Below, one piece after another: positions 17,233 to 26,059 of a stretch of DNA of 46,178 nucleotides. A program made the translations under genes and the position numbers. The first letter of the stretch is position 1. Every line of letters begins with the position of its first letter. The notes under the pieces are model-generated. The model ran no database searches. It saw nothing but the letters and a program-made list of their open reading frames with translations, and was not told the origin of the DNA. Source of the DNA: an uncultured Lachnospiraceae bacterium (GTDB lineage: Bacteria; Bacillota; Clostridia; Lachnospirales; Lachnospiraceae); the NCBI GenBank assembly GCA_947175035.1, contig CAMWLG010000023.1:1-46178 (forward strand), given 5' to 3'.

Positions 17233-17898
17233 TTAATCTCTTGGGTATAAAGATAGCATTTGATTTTTCAACGTGTTTATATTCTTTAATGCATTTTCCG
17301 ATGCAACAAAAAACTCATTATCCATCACATCTTGATAAGAAACATATGCGGAACCATCCAATATAGGAATTATCACATTCTGATGCTCCTCATAACAAAA
17401 CACCGGTGCAACCATAAAGTCATCATACACTTTCACGGCTGGAATACCCGTCTCCCAATCTTCCATGACAACTTCCGCAAACACCAGATATTCAGCCCCT
17501 ACTTCCATAATGTTTACAAATCCTCTTTCAATCGAATACGGTTCCTCGATTGCAGATAAAGACCAATGCCTTGAAAAAAGATATATCTCCTCCCCCTTTT
17601 CCAAGCCATCCCCCTCATATACCTCCTGAATAACTATCTTCTGCCTGTCCACCTGAAACAAATGCTCAATTTCTCCCGTGACCTTCACTCTTAAAATAAT
17701 GGCGGCATCCGGCAATTTCTGAGACATCATAACACATTGACTTTCTGCACTATCTTCCGACAGTTCGGCAACTGTTATCTGTGACAAATAATTTTCCTGT
17801 CCCGCTAAATCTGTATAAGTCTGCTTTTTCACGATACCAAACACCATTGCCGATATATAGATACATACAGTTAAAAAACATAATACTTTTTGTCTCAT
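17233..17898 (-). CDS. Single-span membrane or secreted protein after the ABC exporter
   Basis: A 222-residue protein with an N-terminal hydrophobic segment (about 5-22, possibly an uncleaved signal) and an extracellular remainder rich in acidic residues and beta-like strands. No family was recognised. The ATG at 17898 follows GGGGGCGG and overlaps the ATPase stop codon by four bases, so it is part of the exporter operon. It may be an accessory protein of that transporter; this is inference from coupling only. Confidence 0.75.
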   Translation of the reverse strand: MRQKVLCFLTVCIYISAMVFGIVKKQTYTDLAGQENYLSQITVAELSEDSAESQCVMMSQKLPDAAIILRVKVTGEIEHLFQVDRQKIVIQEVYEGDGLEKGEEIYLFSRHWSLSAIEEPYSIERGFVNIMEVGAEYLVFAEVVMEDWETGIPAVKVYDDFMVAPVFCYEEHQNVIIPILDGSAYVSYQDVMDNEFFVASENALKNINTLKNQMLSLYPRD

Positions 17899-18539
17899 GA
17901 ATCCGCCCCCTGCTTTATTACCGATCCATTTTCCACTCTGTACCATTCGTCTGCCAAAACCTGAATATCCTCTTTATTATGACTTGCCACCAAGATCAAC
18001 GCCCCTCTTTCCTTTTCCTCTAAAATAAGCTTCCGGATTTCTTCTACTCCTGTTTCATCAAGGGCATTTGTGGGCTCGTCCAGCATAATCACATCAGGTT
18101 TTTCCATAATCGCCTGAGCGATCGCGAGACGCTGTTTCATTCCAAGGGAATATTTTCCGTATAACCTTTTATCATAAGGGTCCAATCCGACACGTGTAAT
18201 CGCGTTGACAATTTTCTCCTGCCCGATTTTCTTTGTCAGATTTGCAAGATAGGTAAGATTCTGAATCCCTGTCAAGTCAGGGTACAAGCCCCCGTTTTCC
18301 AGAATAATCCCCAGACTTGGCAATACGGAAAAATCTTTGTGCAGGGTCTTTCCTCCCCATACAATACTGCCCGAATCTATTCTCATCAGTCCCGACAACG
18401 CGCGAAACAGCATTGTTTTCCCTGAGCCGTTTCTGCCCACAAACCCATATATATTCCCGCTTTTCAAGCAAAGACTGACATTGGAAAGTATCACTTTTCC
18501 CCGTATTGATTTGTTGATATTATTTACAACCAATTCCAA
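17895..18539 (-). CDS. ABC exporter ATPase
   Basis: A 214-residue ATPase with Walker A GRNGSGKT, a variant signature YSLGMKQRLAIAQ, Walker B VIMLDEPTNALD and H-loop ASHN. The YSLGMKQR form is typical of ATPases working with ABC-2 permeases (bacitracin, lantibiotic immunity, CcmA types). It directly follows two permease-like genes and precedes a coupled anchored protein. Confidence 0.93.
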   Translation of the reverse strand: MELVVNNINKSIRGKVILSNVSLCLKSGNIYGFVGRNGSGKTMLFRALSGLMRIDSGSIVWGGKTLHKDFSVLPSLGIILENGGLYPDLTGIQNLTYLANLTKKIGQEKIVNAITRVGLDPYDKRLYGKYSLGMKQRLAIAQAIMEKPDVIMLDEPTNALDETGVEEIRKLILEEKERGALILVASHNKEDIQVLADEWYRVENGSVIKQGADS

Positions 18540-19370
18540 TTATGCTGCCTCCATTTCCAAATCCGAAACTAATAAATCGTGTTTTTTTATGATAAATGCT
18601 CCCACAAACGTGGTAACTATTGCAAACAAAAGAAATAGGATCAGAGAAATATTCAGTCCTAACTGCATATAGGATGACGTGAGCGTTGGATCGACAATTC
18701 CCATATCACTGTCATGCCATCCTAATACCAAATGGGCAATCGGATTCCAAACCACAAGATTCTCATAGGATAGTCCGCCATCATAATAGCTTACAAGAAG
18801 GTCTATCAAGTTTAATAGCACAATACAAACCAACTGCCCGGAAACCACTGATGCATATGCGGTACTGCTCCCCAAATAAATGGCAAGCAGATTAACAAGC
18901 AGAGCCATGATATATGTCCATGCGGAAAAAATCAAAAAATGATATCCTATCAACACGATTCCTGCATGGTCTATCTCTAATTCATAGCGGACTGCCGCCG
19001 TAAGCACTGCTGTAGCTAGCAAAAGCAGGTGAAAACCGCATACTGCCACGCTTAAATGGAAAACTTCTCCCATATACCATTTTACACGATGTGGATAACG
19101 TGAAAAAACATAAATGCTTGCCGTACAAAAATGCCGATATAACATGATTCCTGCATATGCTTCAAAAATAAATGACGGAAACAGACGCATTGCAAAGGCC
19201 GCCAATTCCGACAAAGAAAACCCCAACACAAAATGCCCCCGTGAACCGCTCAACTGTAAGATTGCCTCCGAAAGCGTTGTTTTCCCACCATAGGGATTGA
19301 TATACATCACAGAAAGATACACGCCACCCACTAATGCTATCGCAGACAACAATTGATACTTATGCTTCAT
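18540..19370 (-). CDS. ABC-2-like permease subunit
   Basis: A 276-residue protein with about six membrane helices and a periplasm-type loop after the first, fitting an ABC-2 permease of an immunity or lipid-type exporter. The ATG at 19370 lies in a TAATG stop/start overlap with the preceding permease gene and has AAAGG ten bases upstream. A TTG three codons earlier is too close to that site. Sequence identity to a named family could not be fixed. Confidence 0.8.
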   Translation of the reverse strand: MKHKYQLLSAIALVGGVYLSVMYINPYGGKTTLSEAILQLSGSRGHFVLGFSLSELAAFAMRLFPSFIFEAYAGIMLYRHFCTASIYVFSRYPHRVKWYMGEVFHLSVAVCGFHLLLLATAVLTAAVRYELEIDHAGIVLIGYHFLIFSAWTYIMALLVNLLAIYLGSSTAYASVVSGQLVCIVLLNLIDLLVSYYDGGLSYENLVVWNPIAHLVLGWHDSDMGIVDPTLTSSYMQLGLNISLILFLLFAIVTTFVGAFIIKKHDLLVSDLEMEAA

Positions 19371-20215
19371 TATAGACAATCCTTTCTTCCGCCAGCGCGA
19401 ACAACATCTATGAAAATTAGCACAAGCAAAGCTATACTTGCAAATAAAAGAGGTGGAAATTTAACTTCATCATTAAATAGCAAAACATAATCATACCATT
19501 TGATGCTGGGCATTTCTCTCGGAAATCGGCTTGCTAATATCGTTGTGAGACTTAAAACAGCATAAACGGGCAAAAAAAGAAAAACATTATATTTCACTTT
19601 TATGATTGAAGATATCGCTGTGGTAAAAACGCCCAGCAAACCTGAGAAAACGCCCCAAAAAAGCGTCCCAAGGACAGCGCATAAGTAAGGAGAGTACAGA
19701 TAAATACTTTTCATAAGGTATTGATTGACACTATTTCTATACGTGTCATCATACATTGACGCATTCCAAAGATCGCCAATAGCAGATCGCGGAAATGACA
19801 CATAATTCAAAATAATCTCCATTAAAAAGGGAACCGTAAAAATAATCATAGTTGTCAAAAATGCAGACAAATATTTACTTACATGGTATGTATCATTCCC
19901 CAATCTGGAAACCAAAAACATCCGCGTGCCCCGTTGGTATTCCCTTGCCAGTGAAAACCCTGCAGGGCATACCACCAGAATCGGATACAACTGAATTAGC
20001 AACAACGTGTTAATTCCATTTAAATTAGTACGGTTATAACTTAACAAAAGCAATTTCATCGGGTGATACATCTCCACAACATCCCTGCCCTGAAAATATA
20101 ACACATTACCAATAAAATTAATCAGCACCATAAAAAACAGAATATAAAACACGCAAACGGATTCTTTTTTCTTCAGCATAAAAGCAGTTTGTGCCATTGT
20201 AGCTTTGAATATCAT
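19370..20215 (-). CDS. ABC-2-like permease subunit
   Basis: A 281-residue protein with about six membrane helices and the segment SLAREYQRGTRMFLVSRLGNDT, typical of ABC-2 permeases (a conserved RExxxGT element). It starts with ATG at 20215 after GGGAG. It opens the exporter operon, 64 bases downstream of the histidine kinase gene on the same strand. The order suggests the two-component system controls the exporter, as for many antimicrobial-peptide resistance modules (inference). Confidence 0.82.
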   Translation of the reverse strand: MIFKATMAQTAFMLKKKESVCVFYILFFMVLINFIGNVLYFQGRDVVEMYHPMKLLLLSYNRTNLNGINTLLLIQLYPILVVCPAGFSLAREYQRGTRMFLVSRLGNDTYHVSKYLSAFLTTMIIFTVPFLMEIILNYVSFPRSAIGDLWNASMYDDTYRNSVNQYLMKSIYLYSPYLCAVLGTLFWGVFSGLLGVFTTAISSIIKVKYNVFLFLPVYAVLSLTTILASRFPREMPSIKWYDYVLLFNDEVKFPPLLFASIALLVLIFIDVVRAGGRKDCL

Positions 20216-20279
20216 ATCATTCTCCCTATGAATATAGTACATTAACAATGTATAGCAAATGGCAATGTCAATAAAAGGA

Positions 20280-22235
20280 CTATTCTCGATTCAACACATC
20301 AAATTCCAAGATCACCTTAAACAAATCCCCATCTGTTACAATCTGCATCCCGCCCTTTTGAAGATCGACCAAACTTCTGGCGATGGACAGCCCCAGACCG
20401 CTTCCCTCCATATGTCTGGACGCGTCCCCGCGCACAAAGCGCTCCTCCAGCTCCTCAGCCGTGACATTGAGCTCGTACTGGGACATATTGCGGAATATGA
20501 CAACCGCTTTCTCATCCCGCCTCTCCACATTGATATACACTCTGGAATTCTCCTGGGCATACTTGCAAATATTATTCATCAGATTGTCAAATACCCTCCA
20601 AAGATGCCTGCCGTCCGCCAGAATCCGAAGCTCCTCCTCCGGCTGGGCCACATGCAGCGCAAGGCCCCTCTCCTCCAGCCTCGGCTCGTATTCTCCGATC
20701 GCCTGGGACAACAACACCCCAATGACACAGGGCTGCAAATCCACCTCCAGATTCCCAGTGGTCGCCTTGGAAGCATCCACTAAATCATCCAAAAGTTTTC
20801 TCAATCTCTTGGACTGGCGCAAAAGCACCTCCGAATACTCCGCCATCTGCGCATTTCGCTCCGCCTCGTCCAAGACCTCCTGCCCCTGAACCAGATTCCC
20901 CAGCAAATCGGCGTAATTGATGATGGAGGTGAGCGGTGTCTTGATGTCGTGAGAGACATTGGTAATCAGCTCCGTCTTAAGCCGCTCGCTGCGCATCCGC
21001 TGCTCCACCGCCTTGGCAATGCCCTCCCCGAGCCGATTCAGATTCTCTCCCTGCTCCTTAAAATCCAGCAACAGATATCTCGTGTTCAGCTTATAGCCCA
21101 AATTTCCGCCCGCCAGCTCCTTGCTCGCCTGACAAAGCTTTCTGAAAACGAGGGCACAGTACAGCACAATCGGAAAAATCAATATTTTCTCCATCAGCCA
21201 CAACACAGCCACTCCGAAATCCTCTATCACACAGACAATCACGAACGCCTCCGCCAAAGTAAACAGACTACAAAATCCTATCACATGCAGGATTCCGGGG
21301 ATTCCATGCAGCACTTTCCCCGTCAGCCGAAGCCCCACACTGACCAGTCTGATTCCCCATCGCCAGCACCACCGCGCCATCACATAAACAAAAGTGTATC
21401 TCCATGTCTTTCCCAACTTCAAGCGCAGTGCGAACTCGCGCAGATACATCGTACACCAGACCAGCAGCACCGCGCCACCCAGCCCAAACACGATCATATC
21501 TGCCCAATAATTTCCGATTTCATCCGCGACTGCAAACATCAGAAGCGCTAATATTCCCCCGCCCACTGCAAACACCGCTGTCAGGATATCCAGATAAATA
21601 TTGCTCAAAACCCCGGGGGTAATCCCCTCCTTCCCCCAACGATGCCCCGCATTGCACAACAACCATATAAAACTAATGATCCCGAGAAGAATAGCACCAG
21701 CCAATACTCCCACAAAGCCCCATCTCATATTGTATATCCTGATCCCCTGAGCGTTTAACCACTGCAGCTCATCTGCCTTGGGAAATTCGGAGTCCACATA
21801 CATCGTGACTATGTACTCCTCCGTCTCCTGCTCCTGTGTCACCTTATTAAGCGTTTCCCTGTATGCATACGCCCTATAAGCATAGGGGCTTCGCTTTGCC
21901 TCTTGATCCGCATTACTCCAGCACTCCTCGCCGCTAGAATTACGAACAATTAAATAACTCACGTTATTATTTTTACTCTCCCTGAGGAATGCCTCGGACA
22001 TCTCCTTGATGGTCGGAAAAGACACCGCGTCATTGCAGATATAGTCAAGATGCGAGTGCGCCTCCCTACCCATAAACTCCATCTGGTAATCCGAATAATT
22101 ATTTTGGTACGCCCCCAACTCCCAAAGCACGGCAATCCCCACTGCTGAGATGACTCCCGCCGCAAAGCTGATTGCTAGAACAAAATATAATAACACCTGA
22201 AATCCAATACTCTTGGTAATCCCCGCCTTTTTCAT
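20280..22235 (-). CDS. Membrane sensor histidine kinase
   Basis: A 651-residue kinase. One membrane helix (11-37), an extracellular domain of about 130 residues, then several more membrane helices (about 173-366), a short linker and the kinase core. The phospho-acceptor is H429 in NVSHDIKTPLTS. The N box is NNICKYA and the G2 box GSGLGLSIA. The RR gene ends 12 bases upstream. The unusually large membrane part between the sensor and kinase domains is shared by many Lachnospiraceae kinases next to ABC exporters. The ligand is unknown. Confidence 0.93.
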   Translation of the reverse strand: MKKAGITKSIGFQVLLYFVLAISFAAGVISAVGIAVLWELGAYQNNYSDYQMEFMGREAHSHLDYICNDAVSFPTIKEMSEAFLRESKNNNVSYLIVRNSSGEECWSNADQEAKRSPYAYRAYAYRETLNKVTQEQETEEYIVTMYVDSEFPKADELQWLNAQGIRIYNMRWGFVGVLAGAILLGIISFIWLLCNAGHRWGKEGITPGVLSNIYLDILTAVFAVGGGILALLMFAVADEIGNYWADMIVFGLGGAVLLVWCTMYLREFALRLKLGKTWRYTFVYVMARWCWRWGIRLVSVGLRLTGKVLHGIPGILHVIGFCSLFTLAEAFVIVCVIEDFGVAVLWLMEKILIFPIVLYCALVFRKLCQASKELAGGNLGYKLNTRYLLLDFKEQGENLNRLGEGIAKAVEQRMRSERLKTELITNVSHDIKTPLTSIINYADLLGNLVQGQEVLDEAERNAQMAEYSEVLLRQSKRLRKLLDDLVDASKATTGNLEVDLQPCVIGVLLSQAIGEYEPRLEERGLALHVAQPEEELRILADGRHLWRVFDNLMNNICKYAQENSRVYINVERRDEKAVVIFRNMSQYELNVTAEELEERFVRGDASRHMEGSGLGLSIARSLVDLQKGGMQIVTDGDLFKVILEFDVLNRE

Positions 22236-22247
22236 CTGCCTGCCTCC

Positions 22248-22955
22248 TTACCTTGACTCCATATCCTCTCGTTTGACGCACTTATAGCCTTGCCCCCACA
22301 CCACCTTGATGTATCTGGGCTCCGCCGGATTAATCTCTAATTTTTCCCGAAGATGCCTGATATGTACCGCCACCGTATTCTCACTCCCATAGGGCAGATC
22401 GTTCCAGATACGCTGATAAAGCTCCTTGGGTGAGAACACCTGACCCGGATTCTGCATCAAAAGCCGCAAGATTTCATACTCCGTGGGTGTCAGCGCCACC
22501 GGCTCCCCGTCCAGCGTCACGGTCTTCTCCACATCGTCCAGCTCAATGCCGCCCACCCGTAGCACGTCAGGACGCATATTGCCCCCGCCCAGCTGCATAT
22601 AGCGGCGCAGCTGGGATTTGACCCTCGCAGCCACTTCCACAGGATTAAAGGGCTTCGTGACATAATCATCCGCCCCCACGGTCAGCCCCAATACCTTGTC
22701 AGAATCCTGACTCTTGGCGGTCAACAGAATCACCGGCACATTGCTCTCCTCCCGAATCTTCACCATGGCGGAGATTCCGTCCAGCGCAGGCATCATAATA
22801 TCCATCAACACCAGATGGATCTCATGTTCCCGGATGACCCGCAGCGCCTCCATCCCATCATAAGCCTCAAACAGCTTGTAATTCTCGTCATGCAGATAAA
22901 TTTTTAACGCATTGACGATATCTCTCTCATCATCACATATCAGTATATTGTACAT
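22248..22955 (-). CDS. OmpR-family response regulator
   Basis: A 235-residue regulator: receiver domain with DDE near residue 8, phospho-acceptor D52 (VLMDIMMP) and TAK switch, followed by a winged-helix DNA-binding domain (LTPTEYEILRLL, VHIRHLREKLE, VVWGQGYKC). ATG at 22955 has GGGAG six bases upstream and is preferred over an ATG four codons earlier. It is encoded just before its kinase. A direct repeat at 23020-23036 may be its own binding site. Confidence 0.94.
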   Translation of the reverse strand: MYNILICDDERDIVNALKIYLHDENYKLFEAYDGMEALRVIREHEIHLVLMDIMMPALDGISAMVKIREESNVPVILLTAKSQDSDKVLGLTVGADDYVTKPFNPVEVAARVKSQLRRYMQLGGGNMRPDVLRVGGIELDDVEKTVTLDGEPVALTPTEYEILRLLMQNPGQVFSPKELYQRIWNDLPYGSENTVAVHIRHLREKLEINPAEPRYIKVVWGQGYKCVKREDMESR

Positions 22956-23019
22956 GTCTGCTCCCATCCTTTTACATTATTGTAACAGACCTTTCATTAA
23001 CAAAAAACTGGGGAAACCT

Positions 23020-23036
23020 TTAAGAATTCATTAAGA
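23020..23036. promoter_or_regulatory. Possible response-regulator binding repeat
   Basis: Two copies of TTAAGA (starting 23020 and 23031) are spaced 11 bases start to start, one helical turn, about 65 bases before the response regulator gene. OmpR-family proteins often bind such direct repeats. No experimentally known motif was matched. Confidence 0.35.
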
Positions 23037-23123
23037 TGTATAGAGTGTAACACGCATTTTGACCACTGTCAAAATGGCGAAAAATATCGGCACGCCATTC
23101 CAGCACTAAAAAGAAACTGACCC

Positions 23124-23624
23124 TTATGAAATATGAGGAGACGGGCTGTCAGCCCCAGATCTCTCCCCCAGAACCCAAACATAAGCATATATACCTTCCT
23201 CAGAACCCAGTTGATATCTTTTTATACATCTGAGAGCTGGCCAGATAATTGTTCCATCCGCCAGCTTAACAGCAATATTAATTTCTCCTTGGGGATCATT
23301 ATCATCAGTAATCCATTCTCCCCCATACAATTTAATAACCGTCTCACCAACATAGGCACCTAAACTGAACAGAATGTAACCCCTATTTTTTGAAATAATT
23401 CCCGTTTCTGAACTTTGCTCATCAAAAAAACGATCGATTTCCTTCATGCTATCTAAAGAATAATCCGCTTTATATCCGGAAGAATTCAACGCTGTTACCA
23501 CCCAATCAGATGATATATGGATATCTTCCAAGAGCGTGTTACTACTCTTATTCGCGCTATTGCGCTTAGATGCAGTATCAGAACCACTATCGTCTTTCTT
23601 CAACAGCTTCTTAAAAAATCCCAT
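23124..23624 (-). CDS. Uncharacterised accessory protein (possible immunity type)
   Basis: A 166-residue soluble protein with a basic start (MGFFKKLLKKDD), a Ser/Asn-rich linker to about residue 30 and a compact alpha/beta domain with motifs KNRGYILFSLGAYVGE and YGGEWITDD, ending in a proline-serine tail. No family could be named with confidence. The ATG at 23624 has GGAGGAAG upstream. It is the first of several AT-rich genes that interrupt the denser GC-richer surroundings, a setting common for orphan immunity genes of polymorphic toxins. Confidence 0.6.
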   Translation of the reverse strand: MGFFKKLLKKDDSGSDTASKRNSANKSSNTLLEDIHISSDWVVTALNSSGYKADYSLDSMKEIDRFFDEQSSETGIISKNRGYILFSLGAYVGETVIKLYGGEWITDDNDPQGEINIAVKLADGTIIWPALRCIKRYQLGSEEGIYAYVWVLGERSGADSPSPHIS

Positions 23625-23788
23625 GCTGCTTCCTCCAATTCAGTCACTTTTCATGTCCGGTTTTGTGACCTCCAAAAAAATACTATCAAATTCATTTGGA
23701 CGTATTAATTACTACGGTGTAAGCATATCACAACTCAGGTATAGTGTAAAGTCTATTCCATTAGCTATGGACATCTCTACAACATTTT

Positions 23789-24091
23789 TTACACAACTGC
23801 CCTGAAAGGCGGATGACCGCTCTCTTGATTTCTTAATAAAGACGGTTTCCTAAGCCGCAGACTACAATCCAACTGAAATTCTGCTTCTTCATCAGTATAT
23901 CGGTCTAATTTTACATCTATCCAAATTGGAACAAATGGATGAAAAACGGCCAACATTGGCTTTCCCTGTTCAATTATTGGATTAATCTTAAACCTACACC
24001 TACTGGGATTAATATTTTTTTGCAATTTTATTTCATCAACCGTATCTTGTAGATCTTTCAAAAATATTTTTTTATTCATTTCTTTTGTCAC
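23789..24091 (-). CDS. Uncharacterised protein, possibly frameshifted at its end
   Basis: A 100-residue protein starting with GTG at 24091 after AGGAAGAG. It has a helical N-terminus, then strands such as PMLAVFHPFVPIWIDVKLD, and ends abruptly at RAVV. In another frame the reading continues from the same CCTTTC run through FQGSCVKNVVEMS to a stop at 23712-23714, so loss of one T may have shortened it. No family assigned. It sits in the AT-rich accessory stretch. Confidence 0.5.
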   Translation of the reverse strand: MTKEMNKKIFLKDLQDTVDEIKLQKNINPSRCRFKINPIIEQGKPMLAVFHPFVPIWIDVKLDRYTDEEAEFQLDCSLRLRKPSLLRNQESGHPPFRAVV

Positions 24092-24132
24092 AAACTCTTC
24101 CTCACTTTAACCAATCAACACAAGTTCTTTTA

Positions 24133-24387
24133 CTATTCATAAATTGTCCCAACATAAAACAAAGTAGCAATAAATTTCCAATTAATATCTGTTGGCATTT
24201 CAATTTTTATATTTTCAAAATATCCATCCATATCTTCAACCCATGAACATATCCCACCCAGATATGAGGTTATCTCTACATTTTCCCACTCTTCACTTCT
24301 TTGCTCCTTATCACTTCGCAACTCACTTAGAAATTTTATAAAATCTTCTCGAGAGTCAATATTGCCTATTATACTATTAAAATCCAT
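24133..24387 (-). CDS. Small DUF7660-like protein
   Basis: An 84-residue protein with SREDFIKFLSELRSD, a central WENVEITSYL segment and WVEDMDGYF, resembling the small DUF7660 group found as orphan or immunity-associated proteins. The assignment is from memory of the motif and is moderate. ATG at 24387 follows GAGGTAAGAGG. It is part of the AT-rich cassette stretch. Confidence 0.65.
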   Translation of the reverse strand: MDFNSIIGNIDSREDFIKFLSELRSDKEQRSEEWENVEITSYLGGICSWVEDMDGYFENIKIEMPTDINWKFIATLFYVGTIYE

Positions 24388-24456
24388 CCTCTTACCTCTC
24401 TATCGTATTAGTTTCAAACCCTTAAAGTTCCGTGAAACCGCCCCTGTCAACCATGC

Positions 24457-24588
24457 TCAACCATATATTATTTTAGGGTATTCTGACGCGACCACATCTA
24501 TAACTAAATTATCACCTATTATACAAATATGATGTAAGCCTCTTGCACTTAAAATATTACATGACTCCTCTATAAGCCAACATATGTA
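24457..24588 (-). pseudogene. Open fragment without start, possible gene remnant
   Basis: A 44-codon open stretch on the minus strand bounded by stops and lacking a start codon. It reads through SCNILSARGLHHICIIGD and ends VVASEYPKIIYG. The GLHH...GDNLVIDV pattern looks like the end of a small enzyme or toxin-like domain (for example a papain or transglutaminase type), but this is a weak impression. It lies in a 210-base gap between two small genes and could be a decayed cassette. Confidence 0.3.
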
Positions 24589-24597
24589 TTACACTAT

Positions 24598-24945
24598 TTA
24601 TAAAGTTTCTAATGCCTCTTCTAAACTGTCTGAAACGCAATCATATTCCCAATTTCCACCTACATCTTTACGACCTCTGTACCAAGCTGTCTTGTCTTCT
24701 TCGGTATTCATCAAATAGTATTGATAAAACTTGATAATTCTGTATGGCATCACTTTTTCATACTTTTGCTGGGCAAAAAAATCAATATCCGTCGCATGAA
24801 AACATTCATTATAAAGATACTCACCTTTTTCACTTAATACATAACTATCTCCATCAATATAAGATAACACCTCATATGCTCTGCCCGCATATTGTAATAA
24901 TACCTCCTTTTCTTCATCTGAAAAAAAAGTACATAATTTAATCAT
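24598..24945 (-). CDS. Uncharacterised 115-residue protein
   Basis: A small acidic soluble protein with segments DEEKEVLLQYAGRAYEVL, YRIIKFYQYYL and a C-terminal SLEEALETL helix. No family recognised. ATG at 24945 has TAGGAG eight bases upstream. The composition and neighbours (short, AT-rich, co-oriented) fit an accessory or immunity-type cassette. Confidence 0.6.
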   Translation of the reverse strand: MIKLCTFFSDEEKEVLLQYAGRAYEVLSYIDGDSYVLSEKGEYLYNECFHATDIDFFAQQKYEKVMPYRIIKFYQYYLMNTEEDKTAWYRGRKDVGGNWEYDCVSDSLEEALETL

Positions 24946-24979
24946 AATAATGCTCCTATTTTTAGTCCATATACCTAAC

Positions 24980-26032
24980 TTATACCCTACTTTTCTTTTC
25001 TATCCGCCATACAAATTTTTGATCTAACAATTCAAAATCGATGTATTTTTTAACCAAATCATTATATTCATCTTCAGTAAGCAATGCATCCCATTCCTCA
25101 ATTTCATTTTTCACATGTTGCAGCTTCCGCTCCCTAAGATGAGAAATCACACCTAAATATTCCACATTCAAAACTCCATGAAAACTGCTTTTATATTTTT
25201 CCAACAGTTGCATTAACTCCTTTTCACCCATCTGGTCTGGTGTTTTCCGTTGGGATTCATCCATACAAAAACCTCCATAATTATAGGTAACATACTCTAA
25301 TATTCGCCTTAATATTGCGTCTTCCATATTCTTTGCATAATAAACCCCCTCTCTTTCCTCTTTGCAACATATGCCCACGCAATACTCTTTATTTTCACCA
25401 TTTGGGACCCACAACCAATCATCACCGCCTCCCGTCTGCGCAAACGGGATCATTGTCTTATTCTCTATAAAATACTCATCTTCATAGTATTCATATTGTA
25501 ATATTTTATCAATCGGCCTCCATCGCATTTCATATATCCATAAATAATTTGGTTGTGTTAAATATCCAAGCCAACTCATTGATTTGTATACTTCCGGGGT
25601 TTTAATATTTTTTTCAACCATAAGCCCACCTATGACATTTTGTATATCCTCTGTTAAATATTCAAAAATTTGAGTAATCCATTTTACTTTATCGTCCGTT
25701 GTCAATTTCATCAATGGAATGATATTCCCCGGTGTGTCCAAAAACACTAATTCCAGCTCTCCCGATTCGTCTATACGCCCTGCAAGTGTGGAGAGTGGCT
25801 GCAAATTGGTAATAGGATATAGCTCTAATCCACGATAATTAAAAAATTTTCTGTCTTCTATATCCATAAAACTAATTACTAATCTAGGAAGGATTCTATC
25901 TATTGTCTCTGCTCCCAAGCTTGTTCTTACACCATCTTTCACCAAATACACTTGACACCATACCATTACATCAGAAATCCCATATAGCAATTGTAGTGTT
26001 TTACCATCTGCTTCTAAATTTATTTCAGCCAT
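24980..26032 (-). CDS. Uncharacterised 350-residue protein
   Basis: A soluble, acidic and aromatic-rich protein with no signal peptide or membrane helix. Visible segments are VMVWCQVYLVKDG, YPITNLQPLSTLAGRID and GGGDDWLWVPNGE, and it ends with a long helical region. No family recognised. The ATG at 26032 has a strong GAAGGAGG. It is the largest gene of the AT-rich accessory stretch and the first one transcribed from this group, next to the CmpB-type gene. Confidence 0.65.
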   Translation of the reverse strand: MAEINLEADGKTLQLLYGISDVMVWCQVYLVKDGVRTSLGAETIDRILPRLVISFMDIEDRKFFNYRGLELYPITNLQPLSTLAGRIDESGELELVFLDTPGNIIPLMKLTTDDKVKWITQIFEYLTEDIQNVIGGLMVEKNIKTPEVYKSMSWLGYLTQPNYLWIYEMRWRPIDKILQYEYYEDEYFIENKTMIPFAQTGGGDDWLWVPNGENKEYCVGICCKEEREGVYYAKNMEDAILRRILEYVTYNYGGFCMDESQRKTPDQMGEKELMQLLEKYKSSFHGVLNVEYLGVISHLRERKLQHVKNEIEEWDALLTEDEYNDLVKKYIDFELLDQKFVWRIEKKSRV

Positions 26033-26059
26033 AGTGCTAAAACCTCCTTCTTATCCCTA

